Shown piece by piece: positions 1 through 9,301 of a stretch of 40,478 nt of DNA (position 1 is the first letter of the stretch; each line of letters starts with the position of its first letter). This stretch comes from an uncultured Stenotrophomonas sp. GTDB taxonomy: Bacteria > Pseudomonadota > Gammaproteobacteria > Xanthomonadales > Xanthomonadaceae. The stretch spans positions 1 through 40,478 of the forward strand of contig NZ_CAMFIA010000029.1 of the NCBI RefSeq assembly GCF_945952405.1, written 5' to 3'. The position numbers were made by a program, and so were the translations under genes. Below the pieces are notes generated by a model, which saw nothing but the letters and a program-made list of their open reading frames with translations, did no database searches and had not been told where the DNA came from.

Positions 1-342
1 CTGGTCCGCCAGCTGTCCGGCAGTCCCTGCGACGAGGGCCGGACCTGGGGCGTGCGCAATGGCGCGGTCTGGGTCAGCAACGGCTGCCGGGCCGAATTCG
101 CCGAAGCCCGCGGCTGGGGTGGCGGCGGCGGTGGCTGGGGCGGCGGCAACAGCAACTACTCGGTCACCTGCAGCAGCAACAACAACCGCTCGCAGACCTG
201 CGACTGGGACGACCGCCAGGGCCGCCCTGTGCTGCAGCAGCAGCTGTCCGGCAGTGCCTGCCAGGAAGGCCGCAGCTGGGGCTATGCGCGCGGCCAGGTA
301 TGGGTGAGCAACGGCTGCCGGGCTCGTTTCGGAACGCGTTGA
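1..342 (+). CDS. DUF3011-type protein, 5' end outside window
   Basis: The reading frame is open from base 1 and ends with TGA at 340-342, so the N-terminus lies outside the window. Two similar units are visible. Each has the pattern QLSGS-C-EGR-WG followed by a VWVSNGCRA-F end, with paired cysteines. They are joined by a glycine/tryptophan-rich linker encoded at about 112-150. This matches the DUF3011 family of small exported cysteine-containing repeats common in Xanthomonadaceae, whose function is unknown. The cysteines suggest disulfides in the periplasm or outside the cell. A signal peptide cannot be judged from the fragment. Two GC-rich hairpins follow the stop. Confidence 0.7.
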   Translation: MVRQLSGSPCDEGRTWGVRNGAVWVSNGCRAEFAEARGWGGGGGGWGGGNSNYSVTCSSNNNRSQTCDWDDRQGRPVLQQQLSGSACQEGRSWGYARGQVWVSNGCRARFGTR

Positions 343-384
343 GGCCAGGGTCGGCCCCCTGGCCGAGGGCCAGGGCGCTGGCCC
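343..384 (+). terminator. Tandem GC-rich hairpins after the DUF3011 gene
   Basis: Directly after the stop, GGCCAGGG (343-350) pairs with CCCTGGCC (357-364). A second hairpin, GGGCCAG/CTGGCCC, follows at 367-384. There is no T-tract, so this may be an imperfect or Rho-assisted terminator between convergent genes, or a degenerate REP element. Confidence 0.35.
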
Positions 385-401
385 CATGATTCACACAGGG
401 C

Positions 402-434
402 CAGGGTCAGAGCCCTCTTCGGAAGGGCTACTGC
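402..434. repeat. REP-like remnant (GGGTCAGAGCCC type)
   Basis: The segment carries GGGTCAGAGCCCT followed by an inverted AGGGCT. It resembles one arm of the GGGTCAGATCCC palindrome at 9159-9212. It lies between two convergent genes. The assignment rests on similarity by eye. Confidence 0.35.
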
Positions 435-441
435 CCCGGGG

Positions 442-1083
442 TCAACGCGCTGCCGGGGCCTCGTCGCCCCACGGCGGCGGCGGCAGGTCAACCGGCTTGC
501 TGAGATCGAACTGCACGCGGAAACGGCGGCCGCCCGGCCGGGTCAACTCGTAGACGAAGGTCTGGTCGGGGTCGATCTCCATCGCCCACGTGTTGTGCGT
601 GGACGCCAGCATGTCGGCCCGGCGGAACATCGCCACCGAATCGGCATCGGCCGGGAACTGCTGGCGGCCGGCGGTTCCCGGCGGCGTGCTGTCGCCGCCA
701 TACAGGCTGATCGCATCCGCGCTGCCATCTGCATGGCGATGGTCGTGCTTCAGGCGCACGCCGGTCGCGGTGCGGGTCAGCACCCAGGTACGCGAGTGGT
801 CATCGCCGACATGGAACGGGATGCGCAGCTCGTGCGCCGGATCGGCACAGCCACGCACGTGCATGACCAGGCGCTGCCCGGCGAACGGATCCTTGCCGGT
901 CGGTGCCGGCGTGTCCTCCACCACCTTGCCGGCGTAGGCCTGGCCGCAATGCGCGGCGATGGCGGCCATGAACGCATCGGCCGGCGCGGTCGCCAGATCG
1001 TGGGCAACCGTGTCAGAGCGCTGCGAACACGCAGCAAGGCTGAGCAGGAGGGCGGAAGCGGTGGCAACGGCGGGCAGTCTCAT
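442..1083 (-). CDS. Putative lipoprotein of unknown function
   Basis: This 213-residue protein begins with a short charged N-terminus and a hydrophobic stretch ending in LSLAAC, a good lipobox with Cys19 as the likely lipidated residue. The mature part is hydrophilic, with several Cys and His residues and a proline-rich C-terminal tail (VDLPPPPWGDE). I do not recognise the family. It lies 53 bases downstream of the antiporter gene on the same strand, so the two may be cotranscribed. It is probably anchored in the inner or outer membrane facing the periplasm. Confidence 0.7.
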   Translation of the reverse strand: MRLPAVATASALLLSLAACSQRSDTVAHDLATAPADAFMAAIAAHCGQAYAGKVVEDTPAPTGKDPFAGQRLVMHVRGCADPAHELRIPFHVGDDHSRTWVLTRTATGVRLKHDHRHADGSADAISLYGGDSTPPGTAGRQQFPADADSVAMFRRADMLASTHNTWAMEIDPDQTFVYELTRPGGRRFRVQFDLSKPVDLPPPPWGDEAPAAR

Positions 1084-1136
1084 ACCCCAACCCTAACGGC
1101 CACGGGCGAGCGGCGCAAACCGCTCGCCACCTCCGC

Positions 1137-2351
1137 TCAGCGTTCGGCAGCCTGTGCTTCCGGCAGCGTCTCGGTGGCCGCCACCGGTGCGGCAGCGCCC
1201 TCGCCCGCCGGCTCCTGCTCGACCGGATCGACATCGAACGGGGTGCGGAACACCAGCGAAGGCAGCAGCGTGGTCAATGCCGCGTAGAGCAGCAGCGCGC
1301 CGAACAGCACGGCCGGAATCTGGAAACGCTCGCGCATGATCGCCGCCAGCACCAGGGTGAAGATCAGCGTCGGCGCCAACGCCAGCGAGACCCGCAGGCT
1401 GCTGCGGAAACTTTCACCGAACATCACCCGGCGCTGCAGCCAGACCACGCCGATGCGCAGCGGCAGCACCACCAGGGTGATCACGATGCCCAGGCCCAGC
1501 GCTTCGAAGCTGAGAGCTTCGCTGGGCACCTTGGTACCGGCATTGAAGAAGTAGAACGGCACGAAGAACGAGGCGAACAGGCGCAGCGCATGCAGGTTCT
1601 CGTGCGAGGCCAGCAACGGCATCCGCTGGTGCAGCAGGCGCGCAACCAGGCCGGCGATGAATGCACCGACCAGGTAGTACACGCCCAGCAGGTAGGTGAT
1701 GTAGGCCGCGACCATGCCGACCATCACCAGCAGCGAGAACTCCGAGCCGGGCGCATGCGGCGCCACCCAGCGGCCCAGCGCGATGAACAGCAGCGGCAGG
1801 CCGATCATCATCGCCAGCAGGGCCAGGCTGGACAGCGCCATGTGGCCCGGATCACCGGCCTGCAACACGATGAACAACGCCGCCAGCGCCAGCAGTTCGC
1901 CGGCAATGGCCTTGCTGGTGACCCAGAACCGCTCGTCGTCGCTCAGGCCCAGTCGCGACAGCGAATCCATGATGAAACCAGTGGACGGGGTCAGCAGCGC
2001 CAGTGCCAGCAGGCCGGCGGCCTGCCACGGCAGCCCCGCATAGCGCCAGGCCAGCCAGCCGACGCCGAACAACGTGCCGGTACGGATCACCAGGTGCGCC
2101 AGCAGCGGCCACATGCCGCGGCGCAGGGCCTGCAGGTCCACCTCCAGCCCGGCAAACAGGAACAGCGAGGAAATCCCCAGCGTCGCCAGCAGGCCGATTA
2201 CGGCATCGTGCGCCTGATCGCCCAGCCAGAGCATGCCGATGATGCCGAACAGCAGGCAGGTCAGTGGCGCGGGCAGGCTGAAGCGCTGCAGCGCGCGCGG
2301 GATCACCAGCAGCGCGAAGATCAGCAGCAGGTAGATCAGTTCATGGCTCAT
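1137..2351 (-). CDS. Cation:proton antiporter, CPA2 family
   Basis: The 404-residue protein is almost entirely hydrophobic, with about 11-13 membrane segments, and is typical of the Na+/H+ exchanger (KefB/NhaP-like) membrane domain. Family-like features include LFLFAGLEVDL near residue 65 and a GAFIAGL segment near 220. No RCK/TrkA-N nucleotide-binding domain follows; there is only a short acidic, alanine-rich cytoplasmic tail. The ATG at 2351 is preferred because GGAAG precedes it at suitable spacing. A longer frame starting at 2399 would add a charged, non-membrane leader. The likely role is exchange of a monovalent cation for protons across the inner membrane. The exact ion cannot be read from sequence. 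Confidence 0.85.
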   Translation of the reverse strand: MSHELIYLLLIFALLVIPRALQRFSLPAPLTCLLFGIIGMLWLGDQAHDAVIGLLATLGISSLFLFAGLEVDLQALRRGMWPLLAHLVIRTGTLFGVGWLAWRYAGLPWQAAGLLALALLTPSTGFIMDSLSRLGLSDDERFWVTSKAIAGELLALAALFIVLQAGDPGHMALSSLALLAMMIGLPLLFIALGRWVAPHAPGSEFSLLVMVGMVAAYITYLLGVYYLVGAFIAGLVARLLHQRMPLLASHENLHALRLFASFFVPFYFFNAGTKVPSEALSFEALGLGIVITLVVLPLRIGVVWLQRRVMFGESFRSSLRVSLALAPTLIFTLVLAAIMRERFQIPAVLFGALLLYAALTTLLPSLVFRTPFDVDPVEQEPAGEGAAAPVAATETLPEAQAAER

Positions 2352-2437
2352 GCGGGGCTTCCGTGGGGTTCGAACGCGCGCAGGATGCGCGCGCCGCACC
2401 GATCCGGCAAGCCGCGTGTGGATGGCTCCCGGTTACC

Positions 2438-3349
2438 TCACCCGATCAGCCGATCGGCAATCCGCCCCACCTGTGCCAGCACCGTGGCGCGCTGTTCATT
2501 GCTGATCGCCGCGGCCTGCAGGTAGGCGGTCAGCACCCACGGCGAGCCCCCGGCCAGCGGCCACAACACGGCAATGTCATTGCGTGCGTCTTCGCCGTTG
2601 CTGCCGGTCTTGTCGCCGACCCGCCAGCGCTTGCCCAGGCCGGCACGCAGGCAGGCATCGCCGGTCTCGTTGTCGATCAGCCAATCGGCCAGCTGCTGCC
2701 GCGAGGCCGGCTGCAGCACCTCGCCCAGCACCACCCGCTGCAGCGATGCCGCCATCGCCGCCGGCGTGGTGGTGTCGCGCGGATCGCCCTCGACGAAGCT
2801 GTTCAGTTCCGGCTCCAGGCGGTCGCTGCGGCTGACCGCATCGCCACTGGCGCGCAGGAAGGCGGTCACCGCGGGCGGGCCTCCGACCACGCCGAACAGC
2901 AGATTGGCGGCGGTGTTGTCACTGGTGATCAACGTTGCCCGGCACAGATCACGCACGGTCATGTCCTTGCCGGCATGGCGCCGCGCAACTGGCGCATGCG
3001 ACAGCAGGTCTGCCTGGCGCACCGCCACCCGACGGTCCAGCAGCCCGGGCGTGCGCTCGGCCTGGCTGAGCACGGTGGCCGCCAGCATGCTCTTGAAGGT
3101 GCTGCACATCGGGAAGCGTTCGTCCTGCCGATGACCGATGCGACGGCCGCTGCCGGTGTCGAGCAGGGTCACGCCGAGGCGGCCGGCGCAGGCCTTTTCC
3201 AGTGCGGCAAAGTCGTTGGCGGCGGTCAGCGCGGCATCGGTGGGCGCGCGGCCAGTGGCCTTGCCCGCGGCCTGCGCCAGCAATGGCAGGGCCAGCGAGG
3301 ACGCAACCGCGGCACCACTGAATTTCAGGAATCGGCGTCGAGCGAGCAT
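2438..3349 (-). CDS. blaL2: Class A beta-lactamase, L2 type
   Basis: This 303-residue enzyme hydrolyses beta-lactams by the serine mechanism in the periplasm. The N-terminus has a twin-arginine motif (RRRFLKF, residues 4-10) and a signal ending in AQA, consistent with Tat export as known for L2. The class A motifs are complete: S83-T-F-K86 with the nucleophile Ser83, S143-D-N145, the Glu179-x-x-L-Asn183 omega-loop motif, and K247-T-G249. The length equals that of known Stenotrophomonas L2. The start is supported by AGGAG eight bases upstream. The divergent neighbour is its regulator ampR, with which it shares a 177-base control region. L2 is an inducible cephalosporinase in this genus. The strain-specific spectrum cannot be read here. 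Confidence 0.96.
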   Translation of the reverse strand: MLARRRFLKFSGAAVASSLALPLLAQAAGKATGRAPTDAALTAANDFAALEKACAGRLGVTLLDTGSGRRIGHRQDERFPMCSTFKSMLAATVLSQAERTPGLLDRRVAVRQADLLSHAPVARRHAGKDMTVRDLCRATLITSDNTAANLLFGVVGGPPAVTAFLRASGDAVSRSDRLEPELNSFVEGDPRDTTTPAAMAASLQRVVLGEVLQPASRQQLADWLIDNETGDACLRAGLGKRWRVGDKTGSNGEDARNDIAVLWPLAGGSPWVLTAYLQAAAISNEQRATVLAQVGRIADRLIG

Positions 3350-3526
3350 GGGGAGTACTCCTGGGGAACGACCCGATTATTGAAGCGCCGGCCCGGGGCG
3401 ACCAGCGCGAAATTTCAGCACCAGCCATGAGGTTAATTCATGCCTTTCGTAATCAACTCGTTGAGATGTACGTAAATTCCCGCAGGAGAGGTAGGATCAC
3501 CCATCACCCTGGCTCACGGCTTCCCG
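3350..3526. promoter_or_regulatory. blaL2-ampR divergent control region
   Basis: These 177 bases separate the divergent blaL2 and ampR genes, where AmpR is expected to bind. An exact 5-base-arm dyad TCAACTCGTTGA lies at 3453-3464. Just beside it is TTGAGATGTACGTAA (3461-3475), a weak LysR-type T-N11-A arrangement. The region is much more AT-rich than the flanking genes. The binding role is inferred from the family and gene order. I could not place -35/-10 boxes with confidence. Confidence 0.6.
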
Positions 3527-4390
3527 ATGCTGCACCCCACCCTGCCGCTGAACGCGCTGCGTGCCTTCGAGGCGGCCGCGCGCCACCAGAACTTCACCCG
3601 TGCCGCGCTGGAGCTGTGCGTCAGCCAGGCCGCGCTGAGCCACCAGATCCGCGGGCTGGAGGACCGTCTCGGCATCCGCCTGTTCCATCGCCTGCCGCGC
3701 GGCGTGGCGCTCACCGACGAAGGCGCGGCGCTGTACCCGGTACTCAACGAATCGTTCGAACGCATCTCGGCCAGCATCGCGCGCTACACCGGCGGTCCGG
3801 CACGCGAAGTGCTGACGCTGGGCGTGGTCGGCACCTTCGCCACCGGCTGGCTGCTGCCGCGGCTGGCCGCGTTCGAGGCCGCGCACCCGGACATCGAGCT
3901 GCGCCTGCAGACCCACAACAACCGCATCGATCTTGCCGGCGAAGGCCTGGACCTGGCGATCCGCTTCGGCGATGGCGACTGGCAGGGCCAGGCCTGCACG
4001 GCGATCATCGATGCGCCGTTCGCGCCCCTGTGCGCACCAGCGCTGGCGCGGCGGCTGAAACAGCCGCGCGATCTGGGCACGCTGCCGCTGCTGCGTTCCT
4101 ACCGCGGCGACGAATGGCCGCGCTGGCTGCAGGCGGCCGGAGTGAGCGGCGTGGAAGCACGCGGCCCGGTGTTCGATTCGTCACTGACCGTTGCGATGGC
4201 GGCGGCCGGGGGCGCCGGCGTGGCCTTGCTGCCGCTGCGCATGTTCGAGCAGGAACTGGCCGAGGGCCGGCTGCTGCAACCATTCAGCACCACGCTGGAT
4301 CTGGGTCGCTACTGGCTGACCCGGCTGCGATCGCGCACCGAGCGCGAACCGGCCAAGCGCTTCCGCGAGTGGCTGCAGACCCAAGGCTGA
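3527..4390 (+). CDS. ampR: LysR-family regulator AmpR
   Basis: The 287-residue protein has an N-terminal winged helix-turn-helix (about residues 8-65, with the recognition region SQAALSHQIRGLE) and a LysR substrate-binding domain (about 90-285). It is transcribed away from blaL2, the classic ampR/beta-lactamase arrangement. In this genus AmpR senses cell-wall recycling muropeptides and controls L2 (and the unlinked L1). The ATG at 3527 has no strong Shine-Dalgarno close by, and no upstream in-frame start is available. The coding end is followed 20 bases later by a long palindrome that probably terminates transcription. Confidence 0.95.
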   Translation: MLHPTLPLNALRAFEAAARHQNFTRAALELCVSQAALSHQIRGLEDRLGIRLFHRLPRGVALTDEGAALYPVLNESFERISASIARYTGGPAREVLTLGVVGTFATGWLLPRLAAFEAAHPDIELRLQTHNNRIDLAGEGLDLAIRFGDGDWQGQACTAIIDAPFAPLCAPALARRLKQPRDLGTLPLLRSYRGDEWPRWLQAAGVSGVEARGPVFDSSLTVAMAAAGGAGVALLPLRMFEQELAEGRLLQPFSTTLDLGRYWLTRLRSRTEREPAKRFREWLQTQG

Positions 4391-4410
4391 GGTAGCGCCG
4401 AGCCCACAAC

Positions 4411-4478
4411 AAAAAAGGGGACGGAGGGAATTAAGTCGTTTGTGCATATACGACTTAATTCCCTCCGTCCCCTTTTTT
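4411..4478. repeat. Long perfect palindrome, family copy 1; likely bidirectional terminator
   Basis: A 29-base arm (4411-4439, starting AAAAAAGGGGACGGAGGG) is perfectly complementary to 4450-4478 across a 10-base loop. Because the arm begins with a run of A and its partner ends with a run of T, a stem followed by a U-tract forms on either strand. It sits between the convergent ends of ampR and yheS. Close relatives lie at 28444-28512 and 36629-36694. Such palindromes resemble substrates of REP-associated tyrosine transposases; that link is inference. Confidence 0.9.
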
Positions 4479-4508
4479 GGTTGCCGGGCAGCGGTCGGCG
4501 CTAGCCGA

Positions 4509-6374
<1,866 letters not shown>

Positions 6375-6557
6375 CGGGGGAGGTGTCCATATAACCGAAT
6401 GGAATGTGCTGGTGAGCACTGTTCCTGCGACGCAATTCTAGCGTTAACGAATACTTGACGCGCCCCGGGATGCGCGGCGGCCGGCGTTCCTCTCTCCCAC
6501 GTCCTCACCGCACGCGTCCCGGGTCCCCTACCCGCCAGTGCCGGCTGCGGCTAAATG

Positions 6558-6579
6558 GTTGCTTCTGCAACGTTTTTTT
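6558..6579 (+). terminator. Small hairpin followed by T7
   Basis: GTTGC (6558-6562), loop TTCT, GCAAC (6567-6571), then G and seven T. The stem has only five pairs, so termination would be weak. It lies just upstream of the receptor promoter candidate and may insulate it. Confidence 0.3.
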
Positions 6580-6593
6580 CCGATGACCGGCAT

Positions 6594-6621
6594 TTGACAG
6601 GCACTGAATATCCCGTTAATT
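6594..6621 (+). promoter_or_regulatory. Candidate sigma-70 promoter for the first TonB receptor
   Basis: A perfect -35 TTGACA (6594-6599) is followed after 16 bases by TTAATT (6616-6621), a reasonable -10. Transcription would start near 6628, leaving a leader of about 80 bases. No Fur box was recognised. Confidence 0.4.
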
Positions 6622-6710
6622 CCTGCTTTGCGCACCGCAACAACCGCCGTCCGCCTCACCCCCGTGATGTCGATTCCGGTGCCACCCCCGCCAACCGGAG
6701 CCCCATCCCG

Positions 6711-9098
6711 ATGACCCGCAAGACCAGCCTGATCGCCGCCGCCGTCGCTGTCGCACTCGGTGGCTCTCCGTTCGTTGCCGCCGCCCAGCAGGCCGGCACC
6801 GCCGCCAACACCCTGGATACGGTGATCGTCACCGGCACCCGCGTGGCCGACCGCACGGTCGCCGAGTCGCAGTCACCGATCGACATCATCACCCCCGAGG
6901 CCCTGCAGTCCACCGGCACCAGTGAACTGGCCACGGCGCTGTCGCGCGCCCTGCCCTCGCTGAACTTCCCGCGCCCGGCGCTGACCGACGGCACTAGCGG
7001 CGTGCGCCCGGCGCAACTGCGCGGCCTGTCGCCGGACCAGGTGCTGGTGCTGGTCAACGGCAAGCGCCGCCACACCTCGGCGATGATCAACGTCAACGGC
7101 AGCATCGGCCGTGGCGCGTCGGCGGTGGACATCAACGCGATCCCGATCGCCGCCATCGAGCGCGTGGAAGTGCTGCGCGACGGCGCCTCGGCGCAGTACG
7201 GCTCGGATGCCATCGCCGGTGTCATCAACATCGTGCTCAAGGGCAGCGGCAGTGGCGGCAGCCTGGCCGTGGACTACGGCCAGTACTCCGCTGGCGACGG
7301 CAAGAAGTACCAGCTGTCCGGCGACACCGGCATCGAGTTCGGCAATGGCCGCGGCCGCGTGCACGTGGCTGGCCAGATCAGCCAGCAGGACGAAAGCAAC
7401 CGCGCCGGCCCGTATCGCGGCACCACCCCGAACACCGGCAATTACCCGAGCATCGGCCAGACGACCTTCATCGTCGGCGACCCGCGCGTGGATGCCACCG
7501 CCGCTTCGGTCAATGCCAGCTTCGACTTCAGCGACCACGTGACCGGCTACGCCAGCGCACTGCTCAGCAACCGCGACATCACCTCGTTCGCGTTCTACCG
7601 CTCGCGCAACCACAACGGGCAGAGTGCGCTGCTGGCGCAGACCTATCCGGACGGCTTCGTGCCGGAGATCAACCAGTATTCCAAGGATCGCTCGCTGGTG
7701 GCCGGGGTCAAGGGCAACACCGACAATGGCTGGACCTGGGACCTGAGCCTGAACCACGGCGAGAACACCCTGGATTTCCACACCCGCAACAGCATCAACT
7801 ACAGCCTGGGCGCGACCAGCCCGCGCTCGTTCTACGACGGCACGCTGAAGTACCAGCAGGACATCTTCAACGCCGACCTGACCAAGTCGCTGGACTGGGG
7901 CCTGGCCTACCCGGTCACGCTGTCCTTCGGTGGTGAGTACCGAAAGGAGAAGTGGGACCAGAACCCGGGCGAGCTGAACTCGTACACCGGCAGCGGCGCA
8001 CAGGGCTTCGGCGGCTTCACCCCGACCAACGAAGTGCATGCCGACCGCCACAACTACGCGGTCTATGCGGGCCTGGAAGCGGACCTGACCGAGAAGTTCT
8101 CGGCCGGCATCACCGGCCGCTACGAGGACTACTCGGACTTCGGCGACCGCTTCTCCGGCAAGCTGTCGGCGCGCTATGCCTTCACCGACAAGGTCGCACT
8201 GCGGGCCACCGCCTCCAGCGGCTTCCGTGCGCCGTCGCTGGCGCAGCAGGGCTACCAGGCGGTCACCAGCCAGTTCACCAACGGCGTGTTCGTCGAGCGC
8301 GGCACCTTCCCGACCACCAGCCAGGCCGCACAGGCACTGGGAGCCTCGCCGCTGAAGGCCGAGACCTCCACCTCCTACAGCCTGGGCCTGGTGCTGCAGC
8401 CGGTGGATCGCCTGTACATCACCGTCGACGCCTACCAGATCGACATCGACAACCGCATCGCGCTGTCCTCGAGCATCACCACCAATGCCGCCAGCAGTGC
8501 GCTGCTGAGCAGCCTGGGCCTGCCGCAGGTGACCGCGTTCTCGTACTTCACCAACGGGCTGGATACGCGTACCCGTGGCGTCGACTTCGTTTCCAGCTAC
8601 ACCGTGCCGTTCAGCGCCAGCAGCCTGGAACTGACCGCCGCCTACAGCTACAACGACACCGAAGTGCGCCGCGTCGGCGGCACCCCGGCGGTGTTCGGCA
8701 CGCTGGGCCTGACCCAGTCGCTGATCGGCCGCGATGAAATCGGCCGCATCGAGGACAGCTACCCGCGCGACAAGGCGATCCTGAGCGGCACCTGGCGTTC
8801 GGATCACTGGGAACTGGGCCTGGCGGCGACCCGCTACGGCAAGTTCACGGTACGCAACTCCGCCACCGCGCTGCGCGACCAGACCTACGGCGATGCCTGG
8901 GTGGTGGACGCCTCGGCCAGCTACAAGCCGAGCAGCAACTGGACCCTGACCGTGGGTGCCGACAACCTGCTGGACAAGTACCCGGACCGCACCGAAGACC
9001 TGCAGAACTCCACCTTCGGCATGCTGCCCTACAGCAACTACTCGCCGTTCGGCTTCAACGGCGCCTACGTCTACGGCCGCATCAAGTACACCTGGTAA
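6711..9098 (+). CDS. TonB-dependent outer-membrane receptor (first paralogue)
   Basis: The 795-residue protein has a Sec signal peptide (about residues 1-26, ending VAAAQQ), a TonB-box-like segment DTVIVTGTR (36-44), a plug domain (about 45-160, with LSPDQVLVLVNGKRRH and an IERVEVLRDGASAQYGSDAIAGV block) and a large beta-barrel ending in aromatic Trp, the usual outer-membrane assembly signal. The ATG at 6711 is chosen because the signal peptide begins there and GGAG lies 12 bases upstream. The ligand is unknown; no transporter or regulator partner is adjacent. A clear paralogue is at 30103-32538, sharing the plug and the ADRTV--S-SP start. Confidence 0.9.
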   Translation: MTRKTSLIAAAVAVALGGSPFVAAAQQAGTAANTLDTVIVTGTRVADRTVAESQSPIDIITPEALQSTGTSELATALSRALPSLNFPRPALTDGTSGVRPAQLRGLSPDQVLVLVNGKRRHTSAMINVNGSIGRGASAVDINAIPIAAIERVEVLRDGASAQYGSDAIAGVINIVLKGSGSGGSLAVDYGQYSAGDGKKYQLSGDTGIEFGNGRGRVHVAGQISQQDESNRAGPYRGTTPNTGNYPSIGQTTFIVGDPRVDATAASVNASFDFSDHVTGYASALLSNRDITSFAFYRSRNHNGQSALLAQTYPDGFVPEINQYSKDRSLVAGVKGNTDNGWTWDLSLNHGENTLDFHTRNSINYSLGATSPRSFYDGTLKYQQDIFNADLTKSLDWGLAYPVTLSFGGEYRKEKWDQNPGELNSYTGSGAQGFGGFTPTNEVHADRHNYAVYAGLEADLTEKFSAGITGRYEDYSDFGDRFSGKLSARYAFTDKVALRATASSGFRAPSLAQQGYQAVTSQFTNGVFVERGTFPTTSQAAQALGASPLKAETSTSYSLGLVLQPVDRLYITVDAYQIDIDNRIALSSSITTNAASSALLSSLGLPQVTAFSYFTNGLDTRTRGVDFVSSYTVPFSASSLELTAAYSYNDTEVRRVGGTPAVFGTLGLTQSLIGRDEIGRIEDSYPRDKAILSGTWRSDHWELGLAATRYGKFTVRNSATALRDQTYGDAWVVDASASYKPSSNWTLTVGADNLLDKYPDRTEDLQNSTFGMLPYSNYSPFGFNGAYVYGRIKYTW

Positions 9099-9123
9099 GC
9101 GCTGCCCGGCGGCTTCCTGGTGG

Positions 9124-9142
9124 TGCCGGCCGCTGGCCGGCA
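9124..9142. repeat. SMAG-like REP palindrome
   Basis: TGCCGGCC-GCT-GGCCGGCA, eight perfect pairs, just after the receptor stop. It matches the core of the Stenotrophomonas GTAG (SMAG) repeats. Confidence 0.7.
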
Positions 9143-9158
9143 ACCCCGGGGGCATCCC

Positions 9159-9212
9159 CCCAGCAGGGTCAGATCCCTTTTCCTTCTGGAAAAGGGATCT
9201 GACCCTGCTGGG
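9159..9212. repeat. 25-base perfect inverted repeat, GGGTCAGATCCC family
   Basis: Bases 9159-9183 are exactly complementary to 9188-9212, with a four-base loop TTCT. The core is GGGTCAGATCCCTTTTCC. It lies between tandem rightward genes and could form a very stable RNA hairpin. A diverged SMAG-like dyad follows at 9215-9237 (ten-base arms, one mismatch). Shorter relatives occur near 402-434 and 11049-11068. Confidence 0.85.
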
Positions 9213-9301
9213 TTGCCGACCACGGCACGTGGCCGGCGGGTTTGCCGTATCTGGCCGCATCGGTGAAAATCGGAGCATCCCCCCGACTGCTGCGAGTGCC
9301 G

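Larger units (their letters stand above)
6375..6710. other. Divergent intergenic region, yheS / TonB receptor
   Basis: These 336 bases have no convincing gene. They hold a small hairpin with a T7 run (6558-6579), a candidate sigma-70 promoter (6594-6621) and an untranslated leader for the TonB-dependent receptor. No SMAG-type palindrome was seen. An open frame continues upstream of the receptor start to 6555, but its translation does not look like protein and precedes a normal signal peptide. Confidence 0.5.

Noticed and set aside
6873..9278. An 801-codon leftward frame opposite the first TonB receptor
   Set aside because: Antisense to a well-recognised receptor; the translation is low-complexity Arg/Ala/Gly/Val with no motif.
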